Source of the DNA: Sorghum bicolor
Lineage: Eukaryota > Streptophyta > Magnoliopsida > Poales > Poaceae
DNA: 64,000 bases
Assembly: GCF_000003195.3 (NCBI RefSeq)
Contig: NC_012876.2
Span: forward strand, 63,048,407 to 63,112,406
Reading direction: 5' to 3'
The stretch's first letter is position 1. The number at the start of each line of letters is the position of its first letter. This document shows, in pieces, positions 53,676 through 64,000 of this stretch. The notes below the pieces were generated by a model. It ran no database searches, was not told the origin of the DNA, and saw only the letters and a program-made list of their open reading frames with translations. Made by a program: the position numbers and the translations under genes.

Positions 53676-56600
53676 ATGGCAGCAAGGGGAAGAGGCAGAG
53701 GCAGGGGCCGTGGCAATGGCAATGACAATGGCAATGGTGGCAATGCTCCAATCACCGTAGAGGAACTCATGCAAACCCAAAATCAGATGATGCACGTTTT
53801 CATGCAGCACCTGCAGCAACAACCTCCACCAACACCACCACCTGTTCATGTGAGGGACAAGCGTGGAGAGTTTATGAAGGGAAGACCTCCGGTATTTACA
53901 CACTCAGCTGATCCCATGGAGGCAGATGATTGGTTACGTGCTGTGGAGAGGCAGCTAAACATAGCACAGTGCAATGACTTGGAGAAGGTGTTGTATGCTT
54001 CTGGACAGCTTCAAGGTGCAGCTCAGACATGGTGGGAGTCGTATCAAGCTGCTCGCCCCAACAATGCTTCTCCTGTCACATGGCTGGAATTCTGTAGGGA
54101 CTTCAGAGCTCGACATATAAATGAAGGAGTGATGGAGCTCAAACAAGAAGAATTCAGATCACTCAGGATGGGCTCTATGACGGTAGCAGAATATCATGAC
54201 ACATTTGAACAGTTGGCTCGCTATGCTCCAAATGATGTCAGGGAAGATGCTGATAAGCAGCGTCTATTCATGAAGGGCTTGTACTATGAACTCAGGTTGC
54301 AGTTGGCAGGAAACACTTACCCTACCTTCCAAGCTCTGGTGAATCGTGCCATCGTGCTTGATAATATGCGGAAGGGTCAGGATAAGAAGAGAAGGATGCT
54401 GGCACAAGGATCTGGGAGCAACAACCGCCAGCGATTCAGTTCTCATCAAGGCCATCAGCAGAGGTTCCAGGGACCAGTTAGTCAGTGGAACCGTAACCAG
54501 CAACCCCAGCGTTTCCCGAATCAGTCACAGAGTGGGAACCAACGTCCTCCATTCCAACAACGTAACTATAATCAGCAGCAGCATGGTCAGCAGGCACCTC
54601 GCTCAGGGAACTCAAATGCCAACTCTACAAAAAGAAGTGCTTCTAACACTCCTACCAGGTGTTTCCGTTGTGGGAAGGAAGGGCATATGTCCTATGATTG
54701 CCCAGAGAAGTTTAATCCGCAGTACAACGACCGGAGATCCACTCCGAATTCAGCAAAGGTGAACAACGTGGCAGCAGAGACTGTTCAGGAGGGACCAGAA
54801 ATCATGATGGGTACGTTCAGCATCAACTCTATCCCTGCTACAGTTTTATTTGATTCTGGAGCTTCACATACTTTCATATCGCAAGCATTTGTTAGAGTTC
54901 ATAGCCTTCCTCTTGTTGCAATGAACACCCCTATGTTAGTTAATTCACCGGGTGGGACTATACCAGTTTCTTTACGTTGCCCCTCAGCAAGTCTTTCTTT
55001 AAGGGGGGTAGATTTTCCTATCAGTCCCATGGTTATGAGAACTTCAGGCATAGATGTGATCTTGGGTTTGGATTGGATGAAGCAACATGCGACAAATATT
55101 AACTGCAAAGAGAGAGTAGTGGTTCTGACAACACCAAAGGGAGAAAGAATCAGTGTTGATGTAACAATGCAAGCACCACTCACAGCTAAAGTGAACCAAC
55201 TGACTGATGATGTTGATCCTCAGAATTTGGTAGTGGATGAGTTTCCGGATGTCTTTCCAGACGAATTGCCAGGTATGCCACCTGACCGAGACATTGAATT
55301 TATTATTGAATTACTACCTGGTACTGCACCCATAGCTAAAAGACCATATAGGATGGGGGTTAAGGAACTAGAAGAACTTAAGAAACAAATTAAGGAATTG
55401 CAAGATAAAGGGTTCATTCGTCCTAGTTCCTCACCATGGGGTGCACCAGTTATCTTTGTTGATAAGAAGGATGGTAGTCAGAGGATGTGTGTTGATTATC
55501 GGTCACTTAATGAGGTCACTATCAAGAATAAATATCCATTGCCTAGGATTGATGACTTATTTGATCAGCTAAGAGGTGCTTGTGTGTTCTCTAAGATTGA
55601 TTTGCGTTCTGGTTATCATCAATTGAAGATTCGGAATTCAGATATACCAAAGACAGCTTTCACAACAAGGTATGGGTTATATGAGTATACAGTTATGTCT
55701 TTTGGTTTGACCAATGCACCAGCTTACTTTATGTACATGATGAATAAAGTATTTATGGAGTATCTGGATAAGTTTGTGGTGGTCTTTATTGATGATATTC
55801 TGGTATTCTCTAAAACCAAGGAAGAACATGCTGAACATCTGAGATTGGTCTTACAGAAACTTAGAGAACATAAGTTGTATGCTAAGCGTAGTAAGTGTGA
55901 GTTTTGGTTGGAGGAAGTTTCTTTTCTTGGTCATGTTGTCTCAAATGGTGGTATTGCAGTGGATCCTAGTAAGGTGAAAGATGTGTTGAATTGGAAACCA
56001 CCTACCGATGTAAGTGAAATTCGCAGTTTTCTTGGTCTAGCTGGTTACTATCGTAGATTCATTGAAGGGTTCTCAAAACTTGCAAAGCCTATGACTGCTC
56101 TATTAGAGAAGAATGCTAAGTTTGTGTGGTCTGACAAGTGTCAAGCTAGTTTTGAGGAGTTCAAGAAGAGATTGACTACTGCGCCTGTGTTGGTTTTGCC
56201 AGATCTGAGTAAGAGTTTCTCTATCTATTGTGATGCTTCCCGTCTGGGTTTGGGTTGTGTTCTTATGCAAGAAGGTAGAGTTGTTGCTTATGCATCTAGA
56301 CAGTTGAGGAAACATGAACTGAATTATCCTACTCATGATTTGGAGTTAGCAGCTGTGGTTCATGCATTGAAGATTTGGAGACACTATTTGATTGGGCATA
56401 AGAGTGACATATACACTGATCATAAGAGTTTGAAGTACATCTTCACTCAGACAGATCTGAATTTGAGGCAACGAAGATGGTTGGAACTGATAAAGGATTA
56501 TGACTTGGAAGTGCATTATCATCCTGGAAAGGCGAACGTCGTAGCTGATGCACTTAGCAGAAAGAAATATGCTAATGAGCTTCAGGCGACACCTGAATCT

Positions 56601-58106
56601 GAGGAGTTGTGTGCTGAATTTGCATATTTGAACTTGGGAATGGTAGTAAATGCTACGGAAATTGAGATCACTCCTACCCTAGAGGAAGAGATATTGAAAG
56701 GACAATTGGAAGATGAGAGACTAAAGGAGATAGCACAGAATGTGGCATTAGGCAAAGCACCAGGATTCAGAATAGATGACAATGGTGTATTGTGGTTTGG
56801 AAAAAGGATATGTGTTCCGGAAGTGAAGGCTATTCGTGATACGATTCTGAGAGAGGCTCATGAGTCAGCCTATTCCATTCACCCTGGTAGCACCAAGATG
56901 TATCTAGATCTGAGGCAGAAGTACTGGTGGTATGGTTTAAAGAGAGATGTAGCTGAGTATGTTGCTTTGTGTGATACTTGTCAGCGAGTGAAAGCTGAAC
57001 ATCAGAGGCCAGCTGGACTGTTGCAACCAATGAAGATTCCGGAATGGAAGTGGGAAGAAGTGGGTATGGATTTTATAGTGGGATTACCACGTACACAAAG
57101 AGGGTATGACTCAATATGGGTGATAGTGGATCGTTTAACCAAGGTTGCTCATTTCATACCTGTCAAAACTTCATATAGTGGAGACCGGTTGGCAGAGTTA
57201 TACATGGAAAGAATTGTTTGTTTGCATGGAGTACCTAAGAAGATTGTGTCAGATAGGGGTACTCAATTCACGTCTCACTTTTGGAAAGCAGTGCATGACT
57301 CATTGGGAACCAAGTTGAACTTCAGTACAGCATATCATCCACAGACAGATGGACAGACTGAGAGGATCAATCAGATATTAGAGGATATGTTGAGAGCTTG
57401 TGCTTTGCAGTATGGGACTAGTTGGGACAAGAGTTTGCCATATGCAGAATTCTCCTACAACAACAGCTATCAGCAAAGTCTTAAGATGGCACCGTTCGAG
57501 GCCCTATATGGTCGGAAGTGTAGGACACCTTTGTTTTGGAATCAGACGGGAGAAACTCAGGTGTTTGGGACAGATGTGCTTAGACATGCAGAACAACAAG
57601 TGCGGACTATTCGGGATAACTTGAGAATTGCTCAATCTCGTCAGAAAAGCTATGCAGATACGCGTAGGAGAGAGTTGGCTTTTGAAGTGGGTGATTATGT
57701 CTATCTGAAAGTGTCACCTATGCGGAGTGTGAAGAGGTTTAATATGAAGGGAAAGCTAGCTCCAAGGTATGTTGGTCCGTTTAAAGTTTTAGAAAGGCGT
57801 GGAGAAGTAGCATATCGGTTAGAATTGCCGGAAAGTTTATCTGGTGTGCACGATGTGTTCCATGTGTCACAATTTAAGAAGTGTTTGCGTGTACCGGAGG
57901 AGCAACTACCATTGGAAGAACTCTCTGTTAAAGGTGACCTCACTTATGAAGAGTATCCGGTCAAAATATTGGAGACAGCTGAGAGAGTCACCAGAAGTCG
58001 GGTCATCAGAATGTGCAAAGTACAGTGGAATCGGCATTCGGAAGCAGAGGCAACTTGGGAAAGGGAGGATGATCTGAGGAAATCATACTCATATCTGTTC
58101 GAGTAA
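53676..58106 (+). CDS. Gag-Pol polyprotein with chromodomain, intact
   Basis: The open frame extends from 53652 (1484 codons); I prefer the ATG at 53676 (MAARGRGRG) because it directly follows a TGCAG acceptor. Residue numbers below count from 53652. Gag: Gly/Arg/Asn-rich N-terminus, retrotransposon gag region about 85-230, CCHC zinc knuckle C337-C340-H345-C350. Protease: DSGA with D401. Reverse transcriptase about 560-760 with FIDD at 712-715. RNase H with D861 in YCDAS. Integrase with the zinc-binding His at H1070 and the D1140, D1201, E1237 triad (DD35E), then GPY/F-like [15 protein letters not shown]. The last 55 residues form a chromodomain ([24 protein letters not shown]). Such chromodomains can guide integration to marked chromatin. 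No stop or frameshift anywhere; gag and pol share one frame, so no recoding is needed. Confidence 0.95.
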   Translation: MAARGRGRGRGRGNGNDNGNGGNAPITVEELMQTQNQMMHVFMQHLQQQPPPTPPPVHVRDKRGEFMKGRPPVFTHSADPMEADDWLRAVERQLNIAQCNDLEKVLYASGQLQGAAQTWWESYQAARPNNASPVTWLEFCRDFRARHINEGVMELKQEEFRSLRMGSMTVAEYHDTFEQLARYAPNDVREDADKQRLFMKGLYYELRLQLAGNTYPTFQALVNRAIVLDNMRKGQDKKRRMLAQGSGSNNRQRFSSHQGHQQRFQGPVSQWNRNQQPQRFPNQSQSGNQRPPFQQRNYNQQQHGQQAPRSGNSNANSTKRSASNTPTRCFRCGKEGHMSYDCPEKFNPQYNDRRSTPNSAKVNNVAAETVQEGPEIMMGTFSINSIPATVLFDSGASHTFISQAFVRVHSLPLVAMNTPMLVNSPGGTIPVSLRCPSASLSLRGVDFPISPMVMRTSGIDVILGLDWMKQHATNINCKERVVVLTTPKGERISVDVTMQAPLTAKVNQLTDDVDPQNLVVDEFPDVFPDELPGMPPDRDIEFIIELLPGTAPIAKRPYRMGVKELEELKKQIKELQDKGFIRPSSSPWGAPVIFVDKKDGSQRMCVDYRSLNEVTIKNKYPLPRIDDLFDQLRGACVFSKIDLRSGYHQLKIRNSDIPKTAFTTRYGLYEYTVMSFGLTNAPAYFMYMMNKVFMEYLDKFVVVFIDDILVFSKTKEEHAEHLRLVLQKLREHKLYAKRSKCEFWLEEVSFLGHVVSNGGIAVDPSKVKDVLNWKPPTDVSEIRSFLGLAGYYRRFIEGFSKLAKPMTALLEKNAKFVWSDKCQASFEEFKKRLTTAPVLVLPDLSKSFSIYCDASRLGLGCVLMQEGRVVAYASRQLRKHELNYPTHDLELAAVVHALKIWRHYLIGHKSDIYTDHKSLKYIFTQTDLNLRQRRWLELIKDYDLEVHYHPGKANVVADALSRKKYANELQATPESEELCAEFAYLNLGMVVNATEIEITPTLEEEILKGQLEDERLKEIAQNVALGKAPGFRIDDNGVLWFGKRICVPEVKAIRDTILREAHESAYSIHPGSTKMYLDLRQKYWWYGLKRDVAEYVALCDTCQRVKAEHQRPAGLLQPMKIPEWKWEEVGMDFIVGLPRTQRGYDSIWVIVDRLTKVAHFIPVKTSYSGDRLAELYMERIVCLHGVPKKIVSDRGTQFTSHFWKAVHDSLGTKLNFSTAYHPQTDGQTERINQILEDMLRACALQYGTSWDKSLPYAEFSYNNSYQQSLKMAPFEALYGRKCRTPLFWNQTGETQVFGTDVLRHAEQQVRTIRDNLRIAQSRQKSYADTRRRELAFEVGDYVYLKVSPMRSVKRFNMKGKLAPRYVGPFKVLERRGEVAYRLELPESLSGVHDVFHVSQFKKCLRVPEEQLPLEELSVKGDLTYEEYPVKILETAERVTRSRVIRMCKVQWNRHSEAEATWEREDDLRKSYSYLFE
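54998..55012 (+). other. Candidate central polypurine tract
   Basis: TTTAAGGGGGGTAGA is identical over 15 bases to the sequence at the 3' polypurine tract (58137-58151 region). It lies in the protease-coding part at codons L-R-G-V-D and is about 75 bp from the exact middle of the element (55076). Central tracts prime a second plus strand in lentiviruses and in yeast Ty1. Confidence 0.45.
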
Positions 58107-58138
58107 GCACCGTTCAATCTCGAGGACGAGATTCTTTT

Positions 58139-58151
58139 AAGGGGGGTAGAG
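58139..58151 (+). other. 3' polypurine tract
   Basis: AAGGGGGGTAGAG followed by TT and then the 3' LTR start at 58154. This is the expected plus-strand primer. Confidence 0.9.
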
Positions 58152-58153
58152 TT

Positions 58154-60895
58154 TGTAACACCCAAAATGTGAATTTCAATTAATAGGAATTAATTGGTTT
58201 TATTTAAGAGTTTTCGTGAGCATTTAATGTAGCAAATAAATAATTTTTGTGAAAATTAAAATTTATCATAAGTTTAGTAATATGATTTTGTGCATTCATG
58301 CTGAGACATATTTTATTTTGTGTTGGTTGTTTTTGGTTAGAAATAAATTGTGCTTTCAAAATTCTATTTGGAGAATGTTTTGGAAAAGAAACCAGAAAAG
58401 AAAAAAAAAAGGGGAAAGCCTCTCTGGAATCTGGCCCAGCTTTCCCCTCCTCCCTCTTTGCGTTCGGCCCAGTCGCGCTCAGCTCGGCCCAGCTTGCGGC
58501 CCAGTGGCCACGCCACACGCGCGCGCGCCCCTTCCCTTTTCCCTCTCTGGCCGACAGCTGGGCCCTGCCCCTTCTCTCACTCTCTCTCACTGACGATCGG
58601 GGCCCGCGTGTCAGCGCGTCACCTTCCCCTTCCTCGAGTCCGAGCAGGACCCGATTCCATGCCGAGCTCGATCCCAGGAAATTCGCGATTTCCTTGCCGT
58701 TTTCGCGCAAACTGACCCCTATATATCCCCTAGGGCAACCCCGCGGCCTCCTCTTTGCTTTTGGGTCGCCAAAACCGAGTCCCCGTGCCTTGCTTCGTGC
58801 GTTTTGGATCTTGCCGCGAGCCACACCGAGCCACCGCCACGACCCGACCTCCCTGTCCTCTCTCGGCCCGAGCCAAGGTTCTAGGTGAGTCCGCGGTGAG
58901 CTCCTCGTCCCTCTGGTGTTTTTTCTTTGGCTTTTGGTGCACGGTTGCGAGAAGGCCGAGAACGCCGGCGAGGTCATCCATGGCGCCGCCGTGGAGAGCT
59001 CTGCTCCGGCCGGCCACCGGCCACCCCTTTTCCCCAGCGCGCCTGAGCCGTCCGTTTGCAGATCAAAGGCGCAGATTAGATCATACCCCTTCGGGGTAAC
59101 TTTTGTTAAAGAGCCCCTGGAAAAGTTGAGATTAAACCCGCAGTCCAAAACAGGTTTCCCAAAATACGCTTTCTCCTTTCGGAATACGTAAAGCTGCCGG
59201 TTGATACTGAAATACGCTTTCGGCTATTTACAAGTTTGCCATTGAAATGGTTTTGGTCATAAAATGCTCATTTTAACTCCATTTTTGTCCATTCAAATTG
59301 CGTTAGTTTCGTAATTATATGCTCTACATGTTAGAAATATTGGTTTACTGTTTTGAAACTTTTTAATTCTGCAGTAGCATTTAATTAATTATTTCTCTAT
59401 AGGAAATCTTAGAAAATTCATATCTTCCGCGTTTTAATTCCGATTTTCGTGAACTTTACGTTTATGTGATCGTAGCGCTGCGTAGAATATTTTGGTGAAC
59501 CTTTATATTTGTTTTACCACTGTTTGGTGTATTGTTCTAATTATAGTTTGTTTGCTTCGTGTATGATTGTCTACATTGGATTGCGCGTTGTTGTTTGATG
59601 ATTGGGATTAGACGGTGAGCCGTACGTTGGTGACCAAGCCCAAGCTTTTGAGGACCAGCAAGCTCAGGAGAGCTTTGAGCAAGGCAAGTATAACTTGGGA
59701 TCATCCTTGTTACCTATTCACTTATAACTACACATATATATCATATGCATGCTATCACCTTGTCGACCTTAGCAAAATCATAGATGATTGTTACCTGGAT
59801 TCCTTGCTACCTACTTGATATGCATTTGGTGTAGATGTGCTAGTGCTTGATATAATCCATGATCTTGTAAGATGATTAATAGCTATGCAATGAACGTTAA
59901 AAGATGACAAATAACGATATGAGATCTTGTCTGTAAGTGATCACCGGGACAACAGTGCAACCATGAGGGCTATAATGGCTCTGGCTTTAGCTCAGTATGA
60001 AGAACTTTTCTAGCTTGTTAGAGGTTACCCGAAAGGGCGGAGGGGCTGAACCGACACGGGTATAGTGCGAGCCCCTGTCCCTATGTGTATAGGCTGCGCG
60101 TCATTGTGCCATTCGGAAGGGGGGTATCTATATCTGCTCGCAAAGGAAACCTTGCGGCCCTAACATGTTAGACGAACTTTTGAAAGGCTTCATAGTGATC
60201 CCTGCCGACCTCCCTAGGAAAGGGGTTAAGAGACTAGCTACCTCGGGCGAAAGGGTAAATCATGACTCATGGGTAAAGATGTACAACCTCTGCAGAGTGT
60301 AAAACTGGTATACTAGCCGTGCTCACGGTTATGAGCGGCCTTGGGGGTTCTTGCTGCGCCGACGATGAGCTTGTTAAGTTGTTATGTTCATTTGATTATC
60401 GTTTATGCTATGAGATTAATTATGCTTACACTTGATCATGGGATAAATGGATTATATATGCTACCTTGACAATTGTTATTTAACTATGAATATGCTATCC
60501 ACCAATAAAAGCTAAATGCAGTCAAACCAGTGTCAGCTATTTGAGCCTCATGAACCCCTGGTTATACTTGTTGAGTACGATATGTGCTCACCCTTGCAAT
60601 TTCCCAACACCTCAGGATATGATAACGAAGATGACTGGAATGAAGATTATCGTTATGAGTACTAGGTTTGGAGTCAACCAGTCAACAGTGTCCCTGTGTG
60701 GAGCTTCCGTCGAGAGCGTTGCTTACTTTATGCTATCATTTTTGTATGAGACTATGTGATTCGATATATATTCCGCTATGTAATAAACACTGCAATGGTA
60801 CATTTGAGATTTGTCTACTTATGTGTGTGACTATTCCTGGGGCACATATGAGTCTTTTATGCATCCTATTTTGTTCTTAAAATATGGGTGTGACA
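58154..60895 (+). repeat. 3' LTR
   Basis: Partner of 49257-51999. By eye the only differences found are one A fewer in the poly-A run (58399 region against 49501-49514) and A at 59782 where the 5' LTR has G at 50886. Confidence 0.95.
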
Positions 60896-62780
60896 CATTT
60901 TCCTTCTGTAATAACTTCTCTCCTAAAACGTTAAAGTTGAAAATGTCTAATAACATTTTAGAAAGTGAAGAATGATACTCCTTTGTGGAACGGATGGAGT
61001 AGTATATTTGTTGGTTGATTGCATGCATATATGCTGCATTGAACTGCACCTCAATCGCGAGACAGGATGCACCAAGTTCTCACATGGCGTCCGGGTGCAG
61101 CCCGCCGGCGCAATAAGATTGTGGGGTGCAGGCGGATTTTGGGTTGGAGATTAGTGTAGTGGGGGACAACGTAATAAGTGTACACAAAAACCACGTGGCC
61201 TGGATATGTTTGGACCATATGCATGCATGCATTACCACCGTACCGCCGCCTGCGAAAACAGCGGCTTGCACAAAACCTCGTCCCGCAAAGAAACATTTGT
61301 TTTTCTATAAATTAGACAAATCATTTTTATAACAAAAAATGACACTCTTTTTGAGACGTCGTATGGTATTGGTTACCTAGCTAGTTGTGAGAAAAAGTTG
61401 CACCAGTAGCCATTGTGCTATAGAGTCAATATACAAGGTCTCATTTTTTTTTCCTTTTTTTCATTGGCGTGTACATATAACAGATCATGCATGTTGTTGA
61501 GTTATGAAGCATAAAGTAATAGCATAAGCACCTTGTTAGCTGGTTTAATTCGCTTTATCAATTATCTTTAGGGTTAATTAAAATAATCCATGGATTTCTA
61601 GAATCGAATGTGACAGGTAGGAGCTAACATGCGCTGGTGTGGTTCTAATATAACACTTGCGCAGTGGCAACTTTTCTGCCTTTTGTATGACTAACCTTTT
61701 TCTGTATATATACCGCAGGGCCCGGCTCAATCGGAAGCTACACAACTACACCAGGGAGCTAGAAAGTTTTGTGCTGTTGTGCGGTTCTAACAGCAACCCT
61801 AAATAAGAACTATTATTACTTTACTACTAGTAGTTGTAGTATCAACCATAACCAACCATCCATTTGTCAACAATTGTGGTTGCTTACGAATCATGATCCA
61901 CCCTTGACAGAAAAATCTAGCTTAGCCCCACAAAGGGATAGAACGAATCCGGACTCTTTGTTTTCTCTCTCGACGACAGCTCCACTGGGGGCTCATGCAA
62001 ATATTAAAACACGAGATGCTTAGAATATCTCTTGGCCAATACATGCATGCATGATTGCCATGATGAGTTTATTACAGCCACCACTTAACTTTACCTTTGC
62101 CATTTCTAGTGTTTGACTCTACATATATAATGCGCAGCATATACTTTACGTATCGACCTCTCATATCCAACGACCGTCCAACATCAAAGTCATGCACATA
62201 GTCCAAGCTATGGGGAATATACACCTGTATTTGTAGCTAGTGTCTGCCCATTATACAAGTAGGCGATGCATGTACCCATCGGAGATGAGGTTATGGTGAA
62301 TTTCATCAATATCGAGATCGGTTGCTTATTTTTCTAAAGGTGCTTATAGAAATAGGATATGTGCATATACGTGTATATATGAGGGTCTATTTGGACCTCT
62401 TCCCTAACCAGCCTAGCTTGCATAATCTTTGATGCAGTCCCCACTCCCCCGTTAGCCAGGCTAAGATGATGCAAAGCCTCTTTGTTTGGTTGTTTGTGTT
62501 GCTCTAGCAAGGCTGCATCTAGCTATTGTTTGGTTGCACGGACTTTTGACCCGTTCTAGAAACAACATGTATGCCAAAAGCAACAAAGTTGCATCACGTC
62601 AATCAGGCCCGCGAGAAACGGATTTCAATCTCATTTTTGTGGAGCCAGGTTGATAGAAGAATCTTGGATGACCTGAGCCTCACCCAAGACACCATACAAG
62701 CATCCAAACAACCATTTTTTGCCCTAGGTTCCTTGTTTGTGGTTATTGCGGGTTAAAAACCATGTCCCGAACCCACATAA
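60896..62780. other. Spacer after the gypsy element
   Basis: 60901-61003 resembles part of an old Stowaway-like element (ends in GGAACGGATGGAGTA). 62380-62760 has TTTGGTTG-type words and may hold an old TIR element. No supported gene. Confidence 0.4.
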
Positions 62781-62920
62781 GACCTTGTTTAGATGCACTC
62801 ATATCCACCTCAATCCATATGAGTTGAAATGAATTGGGTTGAAACTTAATTTAATTTTCACCCTAATACACTCCAACACATGTGGATTTAAGATGGATAC
62901 AAGTGCATCCAAACAAGCCC
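62781..62920. mobile_element. Small Tourist-like MITE
   Basis: Ends GACCTTGTTTAGATGCAC and GTGCATCCAAACAAGCCC; TAA on the left, TTA on the right; relative of 14658-14796. Confidence 0.7.
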
Positions 62921-63247
62921 TTATGTAGATAGTCTACACAGGTTGTGTGGGGTCATATACGGCCCATTATGAGGTGTAGTAAGATTAACTCTTTCACATG
63001 TTCCAAAAAGAAATATAGGTCTATCATCACATTGCAACAAAAAATTGTGTGTGTAAGATCTAATAGGGTAAATACAAAGACCTATCTTTTAATTCTTTCT
63101 AAGTACAGACATATTGTTATATAAATACAAATCTTTTGTATTATATCTTTGGAACGTGATAAATATCTAAATAATATAACTACCAGCATGCATGTGTCAC
63201 TTTCCAACAAATCAAGCATGAGGTTAATACCTAATACTACAAACATT
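62921..63247. other. Spacer, nothing recognised
   Basis: AT-rich, no gene or clear element. Confidence 0.4.
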
Positions 63248-63497
63248 TTCTCCATTTATCCTATTTTTAAACGACAAAGTTATATAAATTTAATTTGTCC
63301 ATGCATCCTTACATAACTTAAGTTTTTTTAGTTTGACCAGATATATAAAAAAAGAACATCAATATTTATAACACTATAAAAGTATCATAGATATTGGTGC
63401 TCTTTAATTCCTATAAAATCCAGTCATATACTAAAAAAAGTTTGACTCTAAGAGTCTAAGATGACAATTGTAGAAATTGGTCATTTGGAACAGGGAG
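63248..63497. mobile_element. Stowaway-like MITE, eroded
   Basis: Left TTCTCCATTTATCC and right GGAACAGGGAGCA are weak inverted ends; interior words (TAGTTTGACCAGATATATA, AGTTTGACTCTAAGAGTC) fit Stowaway. Confidence 0.5.
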
Positions 63498-63626
63498 CAT
63501 ATGTATTTCGTATAATACATGTGATTATAACCATTGATATCTAGTTAGATGGACAGTCCACAACAATTTGGGAGTAACGTTTTATAGAACAAAATCTGTT
63601 CAGGTATTTATTGAATTAAAAAAATA

Positions 63627-63746
63627 CTAGTCAAAGCACAGGCCGTACGTGCCACCAAATACCCACGGTTGCTGCCCATCGAGGTGCTTGTATTTGTCGG
63701 TCCTCACACTTGCTATCTGTTGCGCCGATGAAGATGTCTCGGTCCA
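63627..63746 (-). CDS. Possible terminal exon of a minus-strand gene
   Basis: After a good acceptor (TTTTCTGTGTTATTGGCAG, ending at 63747) 120 bp are open in one frame to a TAG at 63627-63629. They encode 39 residues ending HLDGQQPWVFGGTYGLCFD. If real, earlier exons lie beyond 64000, since 63748-64000 shows no convincing exon. The protein is not recognised. A chance frame of this length is possible. Confidence 0.28.
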   Translation of the reverse strand, partial: WTETSSSAQQIASVRTDKYKHLDGQQPWVFGGTYGLCFD

Positions 63747-64000
63747 CTGCCAATAACACAGAAAAGGACAATTAAGACCCGACGATAACATAGTTTTATG
63801 AAATCTCCGATGCAGCGCGAAAGACGCGCCAAATAAAATAAGTCAAGACGGGATTCTCTTCCAGATCTCCGTGCCAACATTAGGTCATTAGCCGCGCCAC
63901 CTAACATACATGCACGCCCTCGTTGCACATTTGCATTTCGCTACAACAACTACAGCGTGATATATGATACAGTTCATAACAACTTTATAAACTGTATTTT
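63747..64000. other. Window end, possible intron
   Basis: A T/C-rich stretch before the acceptor fits a minus-strand intron. The 71-codon minus-strand frame at 63713-63928 is not supported by anything else. Confidence 0.25.

Larger units (their letters stand above)
49257..60895 (+). mobile_element. Complete Ty3/gypsy chromovirus, 11.64 kb
   Basis: The element is flanked by CATTT (49252-49256 and 60896-60900). LTRs are 49257-51999 (2743 bp) and 58154-60895 (2742 bp), starting TGTAACACCC and ending GGGTGTGACA. The order is LTR, PBS, upstream ORF, gag-pol with integrase after RNase H, polypurine tract, LTR; this order and the C-terminal chromodomain place it in the Ty3/gypsy chromoviruses, nearest in style to the Tekay/Del group (by resemblance only). 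All frames are intact, so it may be autonomous. Confidence 0.95.

Noticed and set aside
58204..59148. 314-codon antisense frame in the 3' LTR (261 codons in the 5' LTR)
   Set aside because: It lies opposite the promoter and leader in GC-rich DNA, changes length with a one-base homopolymer indel, and resembles no family. Best explained by composition.

Overview
This window is nuclear DNA of a panicoid grass, most likely Sorghum or a close relative. The evidence is dense Tourist-like MITEs with GGCCTTGTTTAG ends, many Stowaway elements (CTCCCTC ends, TA duplications), non-autonomous hAT elements, a Helitron, grass-type intronless MATH-BTB genes and a large Ty3/gypsy chromovirus. No rRNA, tRNA, CRISPR array or bacterial-type operon was seen. 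The species call is inference.

Layout. Positions 1-21.4 kb hold a decaying tandem cluster of MATH-BTB (CUL3 adaptor) genes. The repeating block seems to be a 'type-1' gene followed by a 'type-2' gene. Type-1: relic at 1-882, the only intact gene at 5189-6214, and an internally deleted copy at 15337-15466. Type-2: a BTB-only relic at 7726-8016, a frameshifted gene at 11593-12596, and a copy at 17046-18078 with a one-base frame break. A seventh MATH fragment lies at 21286-21410. Spacers are filled with a solo LTR, a truncated gypsy element, LINE debris, Stowaway, Tourist and hAT elements, including a near-palindrome of two inverted Tourist-like MITEs upstream of the 11593 gene.

Positions 21.7-36 kb are low in genes. 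A two-exon defensin-like secreted peptide gene sits on the minus strand (21762-22189); it is visible only when its short exons are joined. A duplicated non-coding segment follows (22.66-23.4 kb and 25.64-26.9 kb). A SIAMESE-RELATED type cyclin-dependent-kinase inhibitor gene lies at 35265-35708, minus strand.

Positions 36-49 kb hold a complex tandem repeat with long (about 460 bp) and short (about 225 bp) units, more MITEs, a 5'-truncated LINE with a perfect 15-bp target duplication, and a Helitron (45844-48287) sitting inside an older MITE, so both Helitron ends can be fixed from the host sequence.

Positions 49257-60895 are one complete, very young Ty3/gypsy chromovirus. It has a CATTT target duplication, 2.74-kb LTRs in which I found one substitution and one homopolymer indel, an initiator-Met PBS, an extra ORF upstream of gag, a 1484-codon gag-pol frame with all catalytic motifs and a C-terminal chromodomain, and a 3' polypurine tract. 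A 15-base copy of that tract lies within about 80 bp of the element's midpoint, suggesting a central polypurine tract. The last 3 kb carry two MITEs and a possible terminal exon of a minus-strand gene that extends beyond the window.
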